DNA from: CAIMZW01 sp037133095
Lineage (GTDB): Bacteria; Actinomycetota; Actinomycetes; Nanopelagicales; Nanopelagicaceae
Assembly (NCBI GenBank): GCA_037133095.1
Contig: JBAXOT010000016.1
Span: 1-39,127, forward strand
DNA: 39,127 nucleotides
Direction: 5' to 3'
Shown here: piece by piece, positions 23,294 through 31,139 of the stretch
Layout of the letters: the number at the start of each line of letters is the position of its first letter
How positions within the stretch are numbered: the stretch's first letter is position 1
Program-made: the position numbers and the translations under genes
The notes under the pieces: generated by a model
Databases searched by the model: none
Seen by the model: only the letters and a program-made list of their open reading frames with translations
What the model was told of the DNA's origin: nothing

Positions 23294-24603
23294 GAGGGAA
23301 GTCCTTCCACACGGATTACGCTCAGGACATCCTTCACGGAATCGAGATCAGCAAGTTGTTTCACGGTCGAGGCAAGGGCGCTTTCAGATGCGATGTGAGT
23401 GAGAACGATAAGTTCAGCATCAGAGCCACGACCATCTTGGCGCACCGTCAGAATAGAAACGTCGTTCTTGGCAAAGGTTGCAGCGACCGCGGCAAGAACT
23501 CCGGGAACGTCCAGAACTTCCAGCCGAATCAGGTATCGAGTCTTAGTGACTCCCATCGGCGCAATATCGAGATCGGCATAATCGGTCTCTGTCGGTCCGA
23601 GACTGCCTTCGATGCGATTACGGGCGACGGCAACCAAATCTCCTAAAATTGCAGATGCGGTTGGTGTACCACCGGCGCCGCGTCCATAGAACATCAACTC
23701 GCCTGCAGATTCGCATTCCACAAACACGGCATTGAATGCTTCTCGCACCGAAGCAAGCGGATGGGTCTTAGGAATCAGTGTTGGATGAACACGTACCGTG
23801 ATGGTTTCCTCATTGCTGCCATGAACTTCATTTGCCTCGGCAATCGCCAATAACTTAATGACAAAACCCATCTCCTTGGCTACGGCAACATCATCAGCCG
23901 AAACTTTGGTGATTCCCTCACGATAGACGTCGGTATCGATGACCTGGGTGTGAAATGCGAGTCCAGCAAGAATCGCAGCTTTGGCAGCAGCATCGAAGGC
24001 TTCGATATCCGCAGTTGGATCCGCCTCGGCATATCCCAGAGTTTGAGCCTCCTTAAGAGCCGACTCGAAAGAGGCGCCGGTCTCGTGCATCTTCGTCAAA
24101 ATGTAATTTGTAGTGCCGTTGATAATTCCCATCACCCGTTCGACATGGTCGCCTACTAATGATTCTGCGAGTGGGCGAAGAATAGGAATTGCGCCAGCAA
24201 CAGCCGCCTCGTAATAGAGATCCACATCCGCCTCATCGGAGGCATGGAAAAGTTCGGCACCAAATTTTGCGAGCAGCGCTTTATTGGCGGTAACAACGGC
24301 TTTTCCATTTTTCATCGCGCGCAAAATCAAATCGTGGGCGGGCTCGATTCCGCCCATTACTTCAATCACCAAATCGATGGTCGGGTCATCCACAATCGAA
24401 TCGGAATCCGTCGTAAACAAAGCAGGGTCGATTCCTGGTCGTGCAGTTGCTAGGTTTCGAACCGAAATCTTGACCATCTCTAAGCCGGCCCCAGATCGCG
24501 CAGCCAAGTCCTCCTGGTTGGCGATGAGTAATCGGGCAACTTCGGAACCGACGACGCCGCAACCCAGCATTCCTACTCGAAGTGTCCGTGCGTGGGTCAT
24601 CAT
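23290..24603 (-). CDS. hom: Homoserine dehydrogenase
   Basis: A 437-residue NAD(P)H enzyme reducing aspartate semialdehyde to homoserine. N-terminal nucleotide-binding GMLGCGVVGSEVA, the catalytic-domain block with NGTTNYILTKM and EADPTADIEAFDAAAKAAIL, and a C-terminal ACT domain (about 355-430) that usually binds threonine for feedback inhibition. Two consecutive ATG codons open the gene. It is 12 bp after lysA and overlaps thrC. Confidence 0.97.
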   Translation of the reverse strand: MMTHARTLRVGMLGCGVVGSEVARLLIANQEDLAARSGAGLEMVKISVRNLATARPGIDPALFTTDSDSIVDDPTIDLVIEVMGGIEPAHDLILRAMKNGKAVVTANKALLAKFGAELFHASDEADVDLYYEAAVAGAIPILRPLAESLVGDHVERVMGIINGTTNYILTKMHETGASFESALKEAQTLGYAEADPTADIEAFDAAAKAAILAGLAFHTQVIDTDVYREGITKVSADDVAVAKEMGFVIKLLAIAEANEVHGSNEETITVRVHPTLIPKTHPLASVREAFNAVFVECESAGELMFYGRGAGGTPTASAILGDLVAVARNRIEGSLGPTETDYADLDIAPMGVTKTRYLIRLEVLDVPGVLAAVAATFAKNDVSILTVRQDGRGSDAELIVLTHIASESALASTVKQLADLDSVKDVLSVIRVEGLPS

Positions 24604-24615
24604 CTGCCTATTCTT

Positions 24616-25983
24616 CTAGATTGATCGTTCGGGCTCAACAACATCGAGCCTGAGCAAGTCGGATTCGGTTTCACGGCGCACGATAAGCCGTGCTTTACCG
24701 TCTTTTACTGCCACAACAGCAGGACGTGGCACATGGTTGTAATTGCTGGCCATGCTCCGTCCATATGCGCCAGTAGCCGGAATTGCCAGCAAGTCACCTG
24801 GTTCGACATCGACCGCGAGTTCAATCGATCGAATGATGATGTCTCCGCTTTCGCAATGCTTGCCCACGATTCGAGTAGAGACGAGATCGGCTTCGGATCG
24901 GCGATTCGCCAAAAGGGCGTAGTACTGCGCGTCATACAGTGCGGTTCGAATGTTGTCGCTCATCCCGCCGTCGATGGAGACATACCTGCGAGTCTGACCC
25001 GCATCAAGTTCAACGCTCTTGGTGGTGCCCACTGAATAAATTGTGGTGGTCGTAGGACCAACTATGGCGCGCCCTGGTTCGATTGAGATCAGCGGAACAT
25101 GAAGATCATATTTTGCGCATTCCACACTGATCGCTGCAGATAGTTGCGAGAGCACCTGCATCGGATCTACAGACTCTTCACCAGGAAGATAAGCGATACC
25201 AAATCCCCCACCAAGATCAAGTTCGGGTAGTTGCGCGTCAAAGTGATCGCGATACTTGGCAAGGAGTTCAATCAATCGAGCAGCCGCCAAAGTAAAACCT
25301 TCGACGCCAAAAATTTGAGAACCGATATGCGCATGGATTCCGGCGAGACGCAGCGATGAGTGAGACATGACGGCTTCGATCGCGCGCCAAGCCGCCCCGC
25401 TCGAAATTGAGAAGCCAAATTTCACATCTTCGTGTGCGGTGGCAATAAATTCGTGAGTGTGGGCCTCGATACCGGGAGTCAAACGAAGAAGAACTTTTTG
25501 CGTAACATTGAATTGACGGGCGATCTGCGCCACTCGTTCAATTTCAACAAAAGAATCGATAACAATTGCGCGAACACCTACCTCGATGGCGCGGGTGATC
25601 TCGCTGATGGACTTGTTGTTTCCATGGACTTCGATGCGCTCTGCCGGAAAATTGGCGGCCAGCGCGACTGCTAGTTCGCCGTCGGTGCAAACATCTAGTC
25701 CGATGCCGCTTTGGTCTACCCACTTTGCTACTTCTACTGAAATGAAAGACTTTGCGGCATAGAAAACTGAGCCGGCATGATTGTCAAAATTCTTTTCTAA
25801 GGCGCTTTTCCATCCGGTCGCTCGGTCCCGAAAATCACTCTCGTCGAGGACAAAAACTGGCGTTCCAAATTCTTTCGCCAATTTCGAAACTGAACAGCCA
25901 CCAATAACCAACTCATCACCGGCAAACTCGGCGCGCGAGGAGAAAACTTCTGGCGCGAAAAGTTCGTTAGTGGAGATGTTCAT
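24616..25983 (-). CDS. lysA: Diaminopimelate decarboxylase
   Basis: A 455-residue PLP enzyme that makes lysine from meso-diaminopimelate. The PLP lysine is Lys78 in FYAAKSF; HIGSQIF, the Gly-rich GGGFGIAY phosphate loop, and the C-terminal CESGD motif that supplies the active-site Cys from the partner subunit are all present. It starts 2 bp after the argS stop, so both are co-transcribed. Confidence 0.97.
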   Translation of the reverse strand: MNISTNELFAPEVFSSRAEFAGDELVIGGCSVSKLAKEFGTPVFVLDESDFRDRATGWKSALEKNFDNHAGSVFYAAKSFISVEVAKWVDQSGIGLDVCTDGELAVALAANFPAERIEVHGNNKSISEITRAIEVGVRAIVIDSFVEIERVAQIARQFNVTQKVLLRLTPGIEAHTHEFIATAHEDVKFGFSISSGAAWRAIEAVMSHSSLRLAGIHAHIGSQIFGVEGFTLAAARLIELLAKYRDHFDAQLPELDLGGGFGIAYLPGEESVDPMQVLSQLSAAISVECAKYDLHVPLISIEPGRAIVGPTTTTIYSVGTTKSVELDAGQTRRYVSIDGGMSDNIRTALYDAQYYALLANRRSEADLVSTRIVGKHCESGDIIIRSIELAVDVEPGDLLAIPATGAYGRSMASNYNHVPRPAVVAVKDGKARLIVRRETESDLLRLDVVEPERSI

Positions 25984-25985
25984 GG

Positions 25986-27644
25986 TTACATTCGATCCGG
26001 TGCGCTCACGCCGAGCAAGGACAAGCCGTTGGCAATCACTTGGGCGGTAGCACTAGACAACGTGGCACGCGCAGAGTGAATCTCCGAAGCCACCTCATCA
26101 CCCATCGGAAGTACTCGACAATCGCTATAAAAGCGATGATAAACGCCAGCCAACTCTTCCACATATCTGGCAATTCGATGTGGTTCGCGCAACTCGGCCG
26201 CCCCGGCAACTACGCGCGGAAATTCACCTAACACGCCAATTAATTCGCGCTCGCGTTCGTGCACCAATGTTTGAGCATGAAGATCGTCTAGTCCGAATGC
26301 GATATTTAAATCGGATGCATTTCTTAAAACTGCGCAAATTCGAGCATGCGCATATTGGACGTAATAGACCGGGTTCTCATTGGTGTGCCGTTTCAGAACA
26401 TCAACATCCATAACCATAGGCGTATCTACTGGATACCGAACCAAGGTATATCGCGCGGCATCAACCCCGACTTTTTCGACAAGTTCTTCTAAAGTGATGA
26501 TGGTGCCTGCTCGCTTGGAGAGTTTAAGCTCCTCGCCGCCTTCCATGATCTTTACCATCTGGCCGATTAGGACATGAATGTTGTACTCGGGATCATCCCC
26601 CGCGCATGCGGCAATCGCCTTCAACCGACCGACATAGCCGTGATGGTCGGCACCCAACATGTAAATACAAATGTCAAAGCCACGTTCACGCTTGTTAATG
26701 TAATAAGCCGAGTCCGAGGCAAAGTAAGCAAAGCTGCCATCGGATTTGATGATCACGCGATCCTTATCATCGCCGAAATCGGTGGTTCGCAACCAGACCG
26801 CGCCTTCAAAGTCATACACGTGGCCTTGCGCCCGCAATCTTGCCAAGCTGTGATGGAAATAGTCATTGTCATACAAGCTTTTCTCGGAGAACCAAATATC
26901 AAAGTGGGTGCCAAATGCATCAAGAACGCTTTGTTGTTCTTTCAACTGTAGGGCGTAGCCATAGTCGCGAAACATTGGTAAAGATTCATCGACAGGCATG
27001 TCGATCAACTCGGGATGTGCGGCGATAATCTCTTGCGCTAAGTCGACTATGTACTCGCCGTGGTAACCGGCTTCGGGGCGGCTCTCCCCTCGCGCTTGCG
27101 CTTGAATTGATGCCCCGAATAATTCCATTTGATTGCCACGATCGTTGACATAAAACTCGCGTGTGACTTCAGCCCCGGCAGCGCTTAGCGTCCGACCTAA
27201 GGAATCTCCAACAGCAGCCCAACGCGTGTGCCCCAAATGCAGCGGTCCGGTTGGATTTGCGCTGATGAACTCCAAATTAACCTTCACACCTTTAAGTACC
27301 GAGCCATGACCGAAGGCGGCGCCTTGTTTCAAAATGCTCTCGATGACTAGACCTTGGCTCGATTGCGCCAATGTGATGTTGATGAATCCAGGCCCGGCAA
27401 TTTCCACTTTGGCAATCGAAGGGTCTTTAGCCAATTCGCCGGCGATTAATTCGGCAATGGCGCGGGGCGCCTTCCCGGAAGGCTTGGCCAGAGCCAGAGC
27501 AACTGACGTGGCAAAATCGCCGTGCTCGCGGTTCTTTGGACGGTCTAACGGCACTGTTTCGGGCAGTTCGCACTGAAGAAAATCGCGTGCCTGCTCCAGG
27601 ATCGTCGCGATACTCGCGCCTAGTTGATCTTGGATCGAACTCAT
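25986..27644 (-). CDS. argS: Arginyl-tRNA synthetase
   Basis: A class I synthetase of 552 residues. The HIGH-type motif is HLGH in NPTGPLHLGHTRWAAVGD and the KMSKS-type loop is LKLSKRAG. The N-terminal Arg-tRNA additive domain and the C-terminal DALR anticodon-binding domain (ending in SLLGVSAPDRM) are present. The frame stays open for 50 more codons upstream to 27794, but the start at 27644 (MSSIQDQ) matches family N-termini, and a TAACCT box 7 nt before this ATG supports it as a leaderless start. First gene of the argS-lysA-hom-thrC-thrB set. Confidence 0.96.
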   Translation of the reverse strand: MSSIQDQLGASIATILEQARDFLQCELPETVPLDRPKNREHGDFATSVALALAKPSGKAPRAIAELIAGELAKDPSIAKVEIAGPGFINITLAQSSQGLVIESILKQGAAFGHGSVLKGVKVNLEFISANPTGPLHLGHTRWAAVGDSLGRTLSAAGAEVTREFYVNDRGNQMELFGASIQAQARGESRPEAGYHGEYIVDLAQEIIAAHPELIDMPVDESLPMFRDYGYALQLKEQQSVLDAFGTHFDIWFSEKSLYDNDYFHHSLARLRAQGHVYDFEGAVWLRTTDFGDDKDRVIIKSDGSFAYFASDSAYYINKRERGFDICIYMLGADHHGYVGRLKAIAACAGDDPEYNIHVLIGQMVKIMEGGEELKLSKRAGTIITLEELVEKVGVDAARYTLVRYPVDTPMVMDVDVLKRHTNENPVYYVQYAHARICAVLRNASDLNIAFGLDDLHAQTLVHERERELIGVLGEFPRVVAGAAELREPHRIARYVEELAGVYHRFYSDCRVLPMGDEVASEIHSARATLSSATAQVIANGLSLLGVSAPDRM

Positions 27645-27651
27645 CTGCCTA

Positions 27652-27657
27652 AGGTTA
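27652..27657 (-). promoter_or_regulatory. Putative leaderless -10 box (TAACCT) of argS
   Basis: TAACCT on the minus strand, 7 nt before the ATG at 27644; no Shine-Dalgarno is present. It would drive the argS-lysA-hom-thr operon. Confidence 0.45.
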
Positions 27658-27842
27658 CCGTTTGTCTCGTAGGGGATATGTCCAATTACCGTTACACAAT
27701 CGTTAGCAAAAATGTCCGAAATGTCGGAATAAAAAGCGTGACCAAACGTGAGCCTGGGGCTAACGTACGAAGGCTGTCTCGAACGTATGGTCAAAAGCAG
27801 GTTTGGCCACGAACACAGCTACTTCGAAAGGTATATTCACAT
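27658..27842 (+). promoter_or_regulatory. argS-xylF divergent intergenic region
   Basis: This spacer must hold the promoter and operators of the xylose genes. Visible elements: a short inverted repeat TCCGA-4 nt-TCGGA near 27714, three AACGT-containing half-sites (near 27744, 27763 and 27782), a TATATT box at 27832-27837 and the purine run GAAAGG at 27826-27831 before the ATG. A xylose-responsive ROK or LacI repressor site is likely, but no operator can be assigned from one sequence. Confidence 0.4.
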
Positions 27843-28922
27843 ATGACCAAGCGTCGAATTGCGGTTACCGCGGTTATTGCAACTGCAGCACTCGCACTCA
27901 CAGGTTTTGCGACCACTTCCGCTAACGCAGCCGCTAAGGGCTTCGTAGGCGTAATTCTTCCAGATGCAGCATCCTCAAACCGTTGGGAATCTGCAGACCG
28001 TCCATTCCTCACCGCTGCTTTCAAGGCTGCTGGCGTCACCGCTGACATCCAGAATGCAAATGGCGATAAGACCGCTTTCCAAACCATTGCAGACCAAATG
28101 TTGACCAAGGGTGCAAAGGTTTTGATCATGGTTAACCTTGATTCCGCTTCAGCCAAGGCTGTTCAAGACAAGGCAAAGACCCAAGGCGTTCCAACCATTG
28201 ACTATGACCGTCTAACTTTGAACGGTTCTGAGTCTTACTACGTATCCTTCGACAACACCGCTGTTGGTGTTCTCCAAGGAACCGGCATTGTTAACTGCCT
28301 CAAGGCACATGCCGTTGCCAAGCCACGAATCGTTTACTTGAACGGTTCCCCAACTGACAACAACGCAACCTTGTTCCACAAGGGCTACGTTTCAGTCGTT
28401 ACCCCATTCATCAAGGCAAAGGGCGGCACCATTGTTGCTGACCAGTCTGTACCAAACTGGGATAACGTCCAAGGCGGAACAATCTTCGAGCAGATGTTGA
28501 CCAAGGCTGGCGGCAAGCTTGATGCAGTTGTTTCTGCTAACGAAGGCCTCGGCCTCGCAGCAGTTGCAGTTCTCAAGAAGAACGGTCTCAATGGCAAGGT
28601 TTGCGTATCAGGTCAGGATTCATCTGATGCTGGTCTCGCTGCAATCTTGACCGGAGATCTTTCCAACACCGTTTACAAGGCCATCAAGGCTGAAGCAAAT
28701 GGCGCTGCATCACTTGCAGTTTCATTGTTGAACGGCAAGAAGTCTTCATTGGTTAATGGAACCACCAATAATGGAACCACCAATGTGCCTTCAGTTCTTC
28801 TCAAGCCAGTATCAATCACCAAGAAGAATGTAGAAGTAGTAGTCAAGGATGGCTTCACAACAGCCGCCAAGATCTGCGCAATCGCAGGAGCTGCTGCTTG
28901 CAAAGCTAATGGTGTGATGTAA
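27843..28922 (+). CDS. xylF: Xylose-type sugar ABC transporter, substrate-binding protein
   Basis: A 359-residue periplasmic-binding-like protein I fold resembling XylF. Residues 1-29 are a signal peptide (MTKRR, hydrophobic core, cleavage after SANA); the mature part has GVILPDAASSNRW, the sugar-ligand segment TIDYDRLTL and VVSANEGLGLAAV. There is no lipobox cysteine, unusual for a Gram-positive binding protein. Codon use is strongly biased (AAG over AAA, GGC, ATC, CCA), as in highly expressed genes. The frame extends upstream to 27624, but only the start at 27843 gives a signal peptide. A terminator-like hairpin follows. Xylose is inferred mainly from xylA next door. Confidence 0.9.
   Translation: MTKRRIAVTAVIATAALALTGFATTSANAAAKGFVGVILPDAASSNRWESADRPFLTAAFKAAGVTADIQNANGDKTAFQTIADQMLTKGAKVLIMVNLDSASAKAVQDKAKTQGVPTIDYDRLTLNGSESYYVSFDNTAVGVLQGTGIVNCLKAHAVAKPRIVYLNGSPTDNNATLFHKGYVSVVTPFIKAKGGTIVADQSVPNWDNVQGGTIFEQMLTKAGGKLDAVVSANEGLGLAAVAVLKKNGLNGKVCVSGQDSSDAGLAAILTGDLSNTVYKAIKAEANGAASLAVSLLNGKKSSLVNGTTNNGTTNVPSVLLKPVSITKKNVEVVVKDGFTTAAKICAIAGAAACKANGVM
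28755..28784 (+). repeat. 15-bp perfect tandem duplication in xylF
   Basis: Two identical 15-bp units encode NGTTN twice near the C-terminal lobe of the binding protein. In-frame and likely a surface loop. Confidence 0.9.
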
Positions 28923-28958
28923 CCATCGCCCCAAAGCGATAAGAAATACATAGTGAAG

Positions 28959-28997
28959 AGCCCCGTCAGGGCAAACTTGGCGGGGCTTCTTCTTTAC
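28959..28997 (+). terminator. Strong hairpin/terminator between xylF and the ATPase gene
   Basis: A 12-bp stem (left arm 28959-28970, right arm 28976-28987, core AGCCCCG/CGGGGCT) with a 5-nt loop and a following U-rich tract (TCTTCTTT). It lies 36 bp after the xylF stop and 68 bp before the ATPase gene. Partial termination here would give more binding protein than transporter. Confidence 0.85.
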
Positions 28998-29064
28998 ACT
29001 TAATTATTCTCGGCACTACATTTATTTTCGTTCGATTTCTACTTCACGTGAGGACCAAATTGAA

Positions 29065-29826
29065 GTGACAGAACCGATTCTCTCCCTCCGCAATATCAAC
29101 AAATCTTTCGGCCCGGTACATGTACTGCGTGGCGTTGATTTCGATGTCTATCCCGGCGAAGTAACTGCACTCGTTGGCGATAATGGTGCAGGTAAGAGCA
29201 CGCTTATTAAGTGCATCGCTGGTATCTATACGGCCGAAAGTGGTGACTACCACTTTGAAGGCAATAAAGTTCAAGTGCATGGTCCGCGGGATGCAACCGC
29301 GCTGGGAATTGAAATTGTGTATCAGGATCTTGCCCTCTGCGACAACCTCGACATTGTTCACAATATGTTCTTGGGACGCGAAAACAAGAAAAGAGGCACC
29401 CTCGACGAAGCGGCCATGGAGTTACTGGCTCGACAAACTCTCGACAGCCTGAGCGTTCGTACCGTCAAGTCGATTCGCCAAACTGTTTCATCCCTCTCCG
29501 GTGGTCAACGACAGACAGTCGCCATTGCTCGCGCCGTGCTCTGGAATAACAAAGTAGTAGTTCTCGATGAACCAACGGCAGCCCTTGGCGTGTCACAGAC
29601 CGAACAAGTACTTCATCTAGTCCGTCGTCTGGCTGACAGTGGGATCGGTGTTGTACTGATTAGTCACAACCTCAACGATGTCTTCCAGGTAGCCGACAAC
29701 ATTGCGGCCTTGTACCTCGGTCAAATGGCAGCTCAAGTTCGCAAATCAGAGGTCACAACAAACCAGGTTATTGAATTAATCACCACCGGAAAATCCGCCG
29801 ACATTAGTCCAGTAGGAGCCAAGTAA
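29065..29826 (+). CDS. xylG: Sugar ABC transporter ATP-binding protein (single ATPase domain)
   Basis: A 253-residue ATPase with Walker A GDNGAGKST (38-46), the Q-loop VYQDLALCDNLDIVHNMFLG typical of ribose/xylose/fructose ABC systems, LSGGQ, and VVVLDEPTAALG. Most XylG/RbsA proteins have two fused ATPase domains of about 500 residues; this one has a single domain, as in FrcA, so a homodimer would energise the permease. The start is GTG at 29065 with GTGAGGA upstream. The stop abuts the permease ATG. Confidence 0.9.
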   Translation: MTEPILSLRNINKSFGPVHVLRGVDFDVYPGEVTALVGDNGAGKSTLIKCIAGIYTAESGDYHFEGNKVQVHGPRDATALGIEIVYQDLALCDNLDIVHNMFLGRENKKRGTLDEAAMELLARQTLDSLSVRTVKSIRQTVSSLSGGQRQTVAIARAVLWNNKVVVLDEPTAALGVSQTEQVLHLVRRLADSGIGVVLISHNLNDVFQVADNIAALYLGQMAAQVRKSEVTTNQVIELITTGKSADISPVGAK

Positions 29827-31050
29827 ATGAGCCAAGAAGCCACCACGACCGAAAGCACACTCAAAACCGCTTTCAGCGACTACTGGTCTCGAATTAAAGT
29901 TGGCGACATCGGGTCGTTGCCAGCAGTCCTAGGTCTAATCGTGCTCTGCATTGTCTTTAGTTTTATGCAAAGCTCATTCCTCACTCCTGGAAACTTTGCC
30001 AACCTACTCACTCAAGCCGCCGCGGTCATCGTCATTGCGATGGGTCTTATCTTTGTTCTGCTGCTTGGCGAGATCGATCTCTCCGCAGGATATGCATCAG
30101 GTGTGTGTGCGGCAGTTTTAGTAATTTTGATCTCCAACCACGGCTACCCATGGTGGGTAGCGCTCCTCATTAGCCTCATCGTCGGCATCTCACTGGGCTT
30201 ATTTATTGGCTGGTTAGTTGCATTCTTGGGAATCCCTTCCTTCGTCGTAACCCTGGCAACATTCTTGGCTTTTCAAGGTCTGCTTCTTCTCCTCGCTGGC
30301 GAAGGTGGGACCATCCAGTTACAAGATAAAACAGTTCTTGCGATCGAGAACAGCAATTTAAAACCGCTCGTTGGTTGGGCATTCTTTCTCGTGTGCGCCG
30401 TTCTTTATGTCATCAGCGGCGTTCGTCGAATGGCTGCCCGCCGCAAAGTCGGTCTCAAGGTAGAACTTACGAAGTTATGGGCGCTAAAAACATTTGGGCT
30501 CTTGGCTCTCTGTGCCGGTGCGGTTTATGCGCTCAATTTAGAGCGAAGCAATAACCCGCAATTGGTAAGCCTCAAGGGAACTCCTTACGTTGTGCCACTG
30601 ATTCTCTTCATCCTGGTCATTGGCACCTTCATTCTCAATCGAACCGCCTTCGGTCGTCACCTTTATGCAGTTGGTGGCAACGCCGAAGCCGCGCGCCGTG
30701 CCGGTATTAACGTGAAATGGGTTCGCATCAGTGCGTTCATTATCTGTTCCGGAATGTCAGCAATTGCAGGATTGATCTTTGCATCTCGCCAGAATTCGGT
30801 CTCGCCAACAACGGGTGGAAGTTCGACCCTGCTCTACGCAGTAGGAGCAGCCGTCATCGGTGGCACCAGCCTTTTTGGTGGCAAAGGCAAGATGCGCGAT
30901 GCCATTCTGGGCGGACTTGTTGTTGCCGTCATTGACAACGGCATGGGTCTTCTTGGTTATGCCGCCGGTATCAAATACATCGTTACTGGCCTTGTCCTAT
31001 TGGTCTCAGCCAGCGTCGATGCCATTTCTAGAAAAGGTAGCGGAAGCTAA
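29827..31050 (+). CDS. xylH: Sugar ABC transporter permease (XylH-like)
   Basis: A 407-residue membrane protein with ten or more helices. The RbsC/XylH signature is present: GEIDLSAGYASG, GIPSFVVTLATFLAFQGLLLL and the EAA-like segment AVGGNAEAARRAGINVKW. An extra cytosolic Lys/Arg-rich loop (about 197-218, GVRRMAARRKVGLKVELTK) matches the longer XylH subgroup rather than RbsC. The ATG follows the ATPase stop directly. The gene ends 5 bp before the tandem hairpin array shared with xylA. Confidence 0.92.
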   Translation: MSQEATTTESTLKTAFSDYWSRIKVGDIGSLPAVLGLIVLCIVFSFMQSSFLTPGNFANLLTQAAAVIVIAMGLIFVLLLGEIDLSAGYASGVCAAVLVILISNHGYPWWVALLISLIVGISLGLFIGWLVAFLGIPSFVVTLATFLAFQGLLLLLAGEGGTIQLQDKTVLAIENSNLKPLVGWAFFLVCAVLYVISGVRRMAARRKVGLKVELTKLWALKTFGLLALCAGAVYALNLERSNNPQLVSLKGTPYVVPLILFILVIGTFILNRTAFGRHLYAVGGNAEAARRAGINVKWVRISAFIICSGMSAIAGLIFASRQNSVSPTTGGSSTLLYAVGAAVIGGTSLFGGKGKMRDAILGGLVVAVIDNGMGLLGYAAGIKYIVTGLVLLVSASVDAISRKGSGS

Positions 31051-31055
31051 CTTTC

Positions 31056-31139
31056 AGTGAGCACCCATCAGGTGCTCTGGCTACTTAGTGAGCACCCATC
31101 AGGTGCTCTGACTACTTAGTGAGCACCCATCAGGTGCTC
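31056..31139. repeat. 31-bp tandem array of hairpins at the xylH/xylA junction
   Basis: Three copies with an exact 31-bp period. Each contains the palindrome GAGCACC-CATCA-GGTGCTC (31059-31077, 31090-31108, 31121-31139). The third copy is the true 3' end of xylA, coding for EHLMGAH and stop on the minus strand; the other two are non-coding duplicates that still include a stop codon. Copies 1 and 2 differ by a single base in the linker (TGGCTACTT against TGACTACTT). Being symmetric, the stems could stop or protect transcripts from both sides, although there are no long U-runs. Confidence 0.95.

Noticed and set aside
24604..24615. Threonine or lysine riboswitch/attenuator before hom or lysA
   Set aside because: The gaps are only 12 and 2 bp, leaving no room for a leader; control more likely acts through the ACT domain of Hom and the argS promoter.
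27644..27794. Longer argS start at 27794
   Set aside because: The extra 50 residues do not look like a synthetase N-terminus and would overlap the xylF promoter region; MSSIQDQ at 27644 fits the family.
27624..27842. Longer xylF start at 27624
   Set aside because: It would bury the signal peptide 73 residues inside the protein and overlap the argS start.
31056..31139. Short CRISPR-like array
   Set aside because: The period is 31 bp and the linkers are nearly identical, so there are no unique spacers. The third unit is coding xylA sequence, and there are no cas genes.
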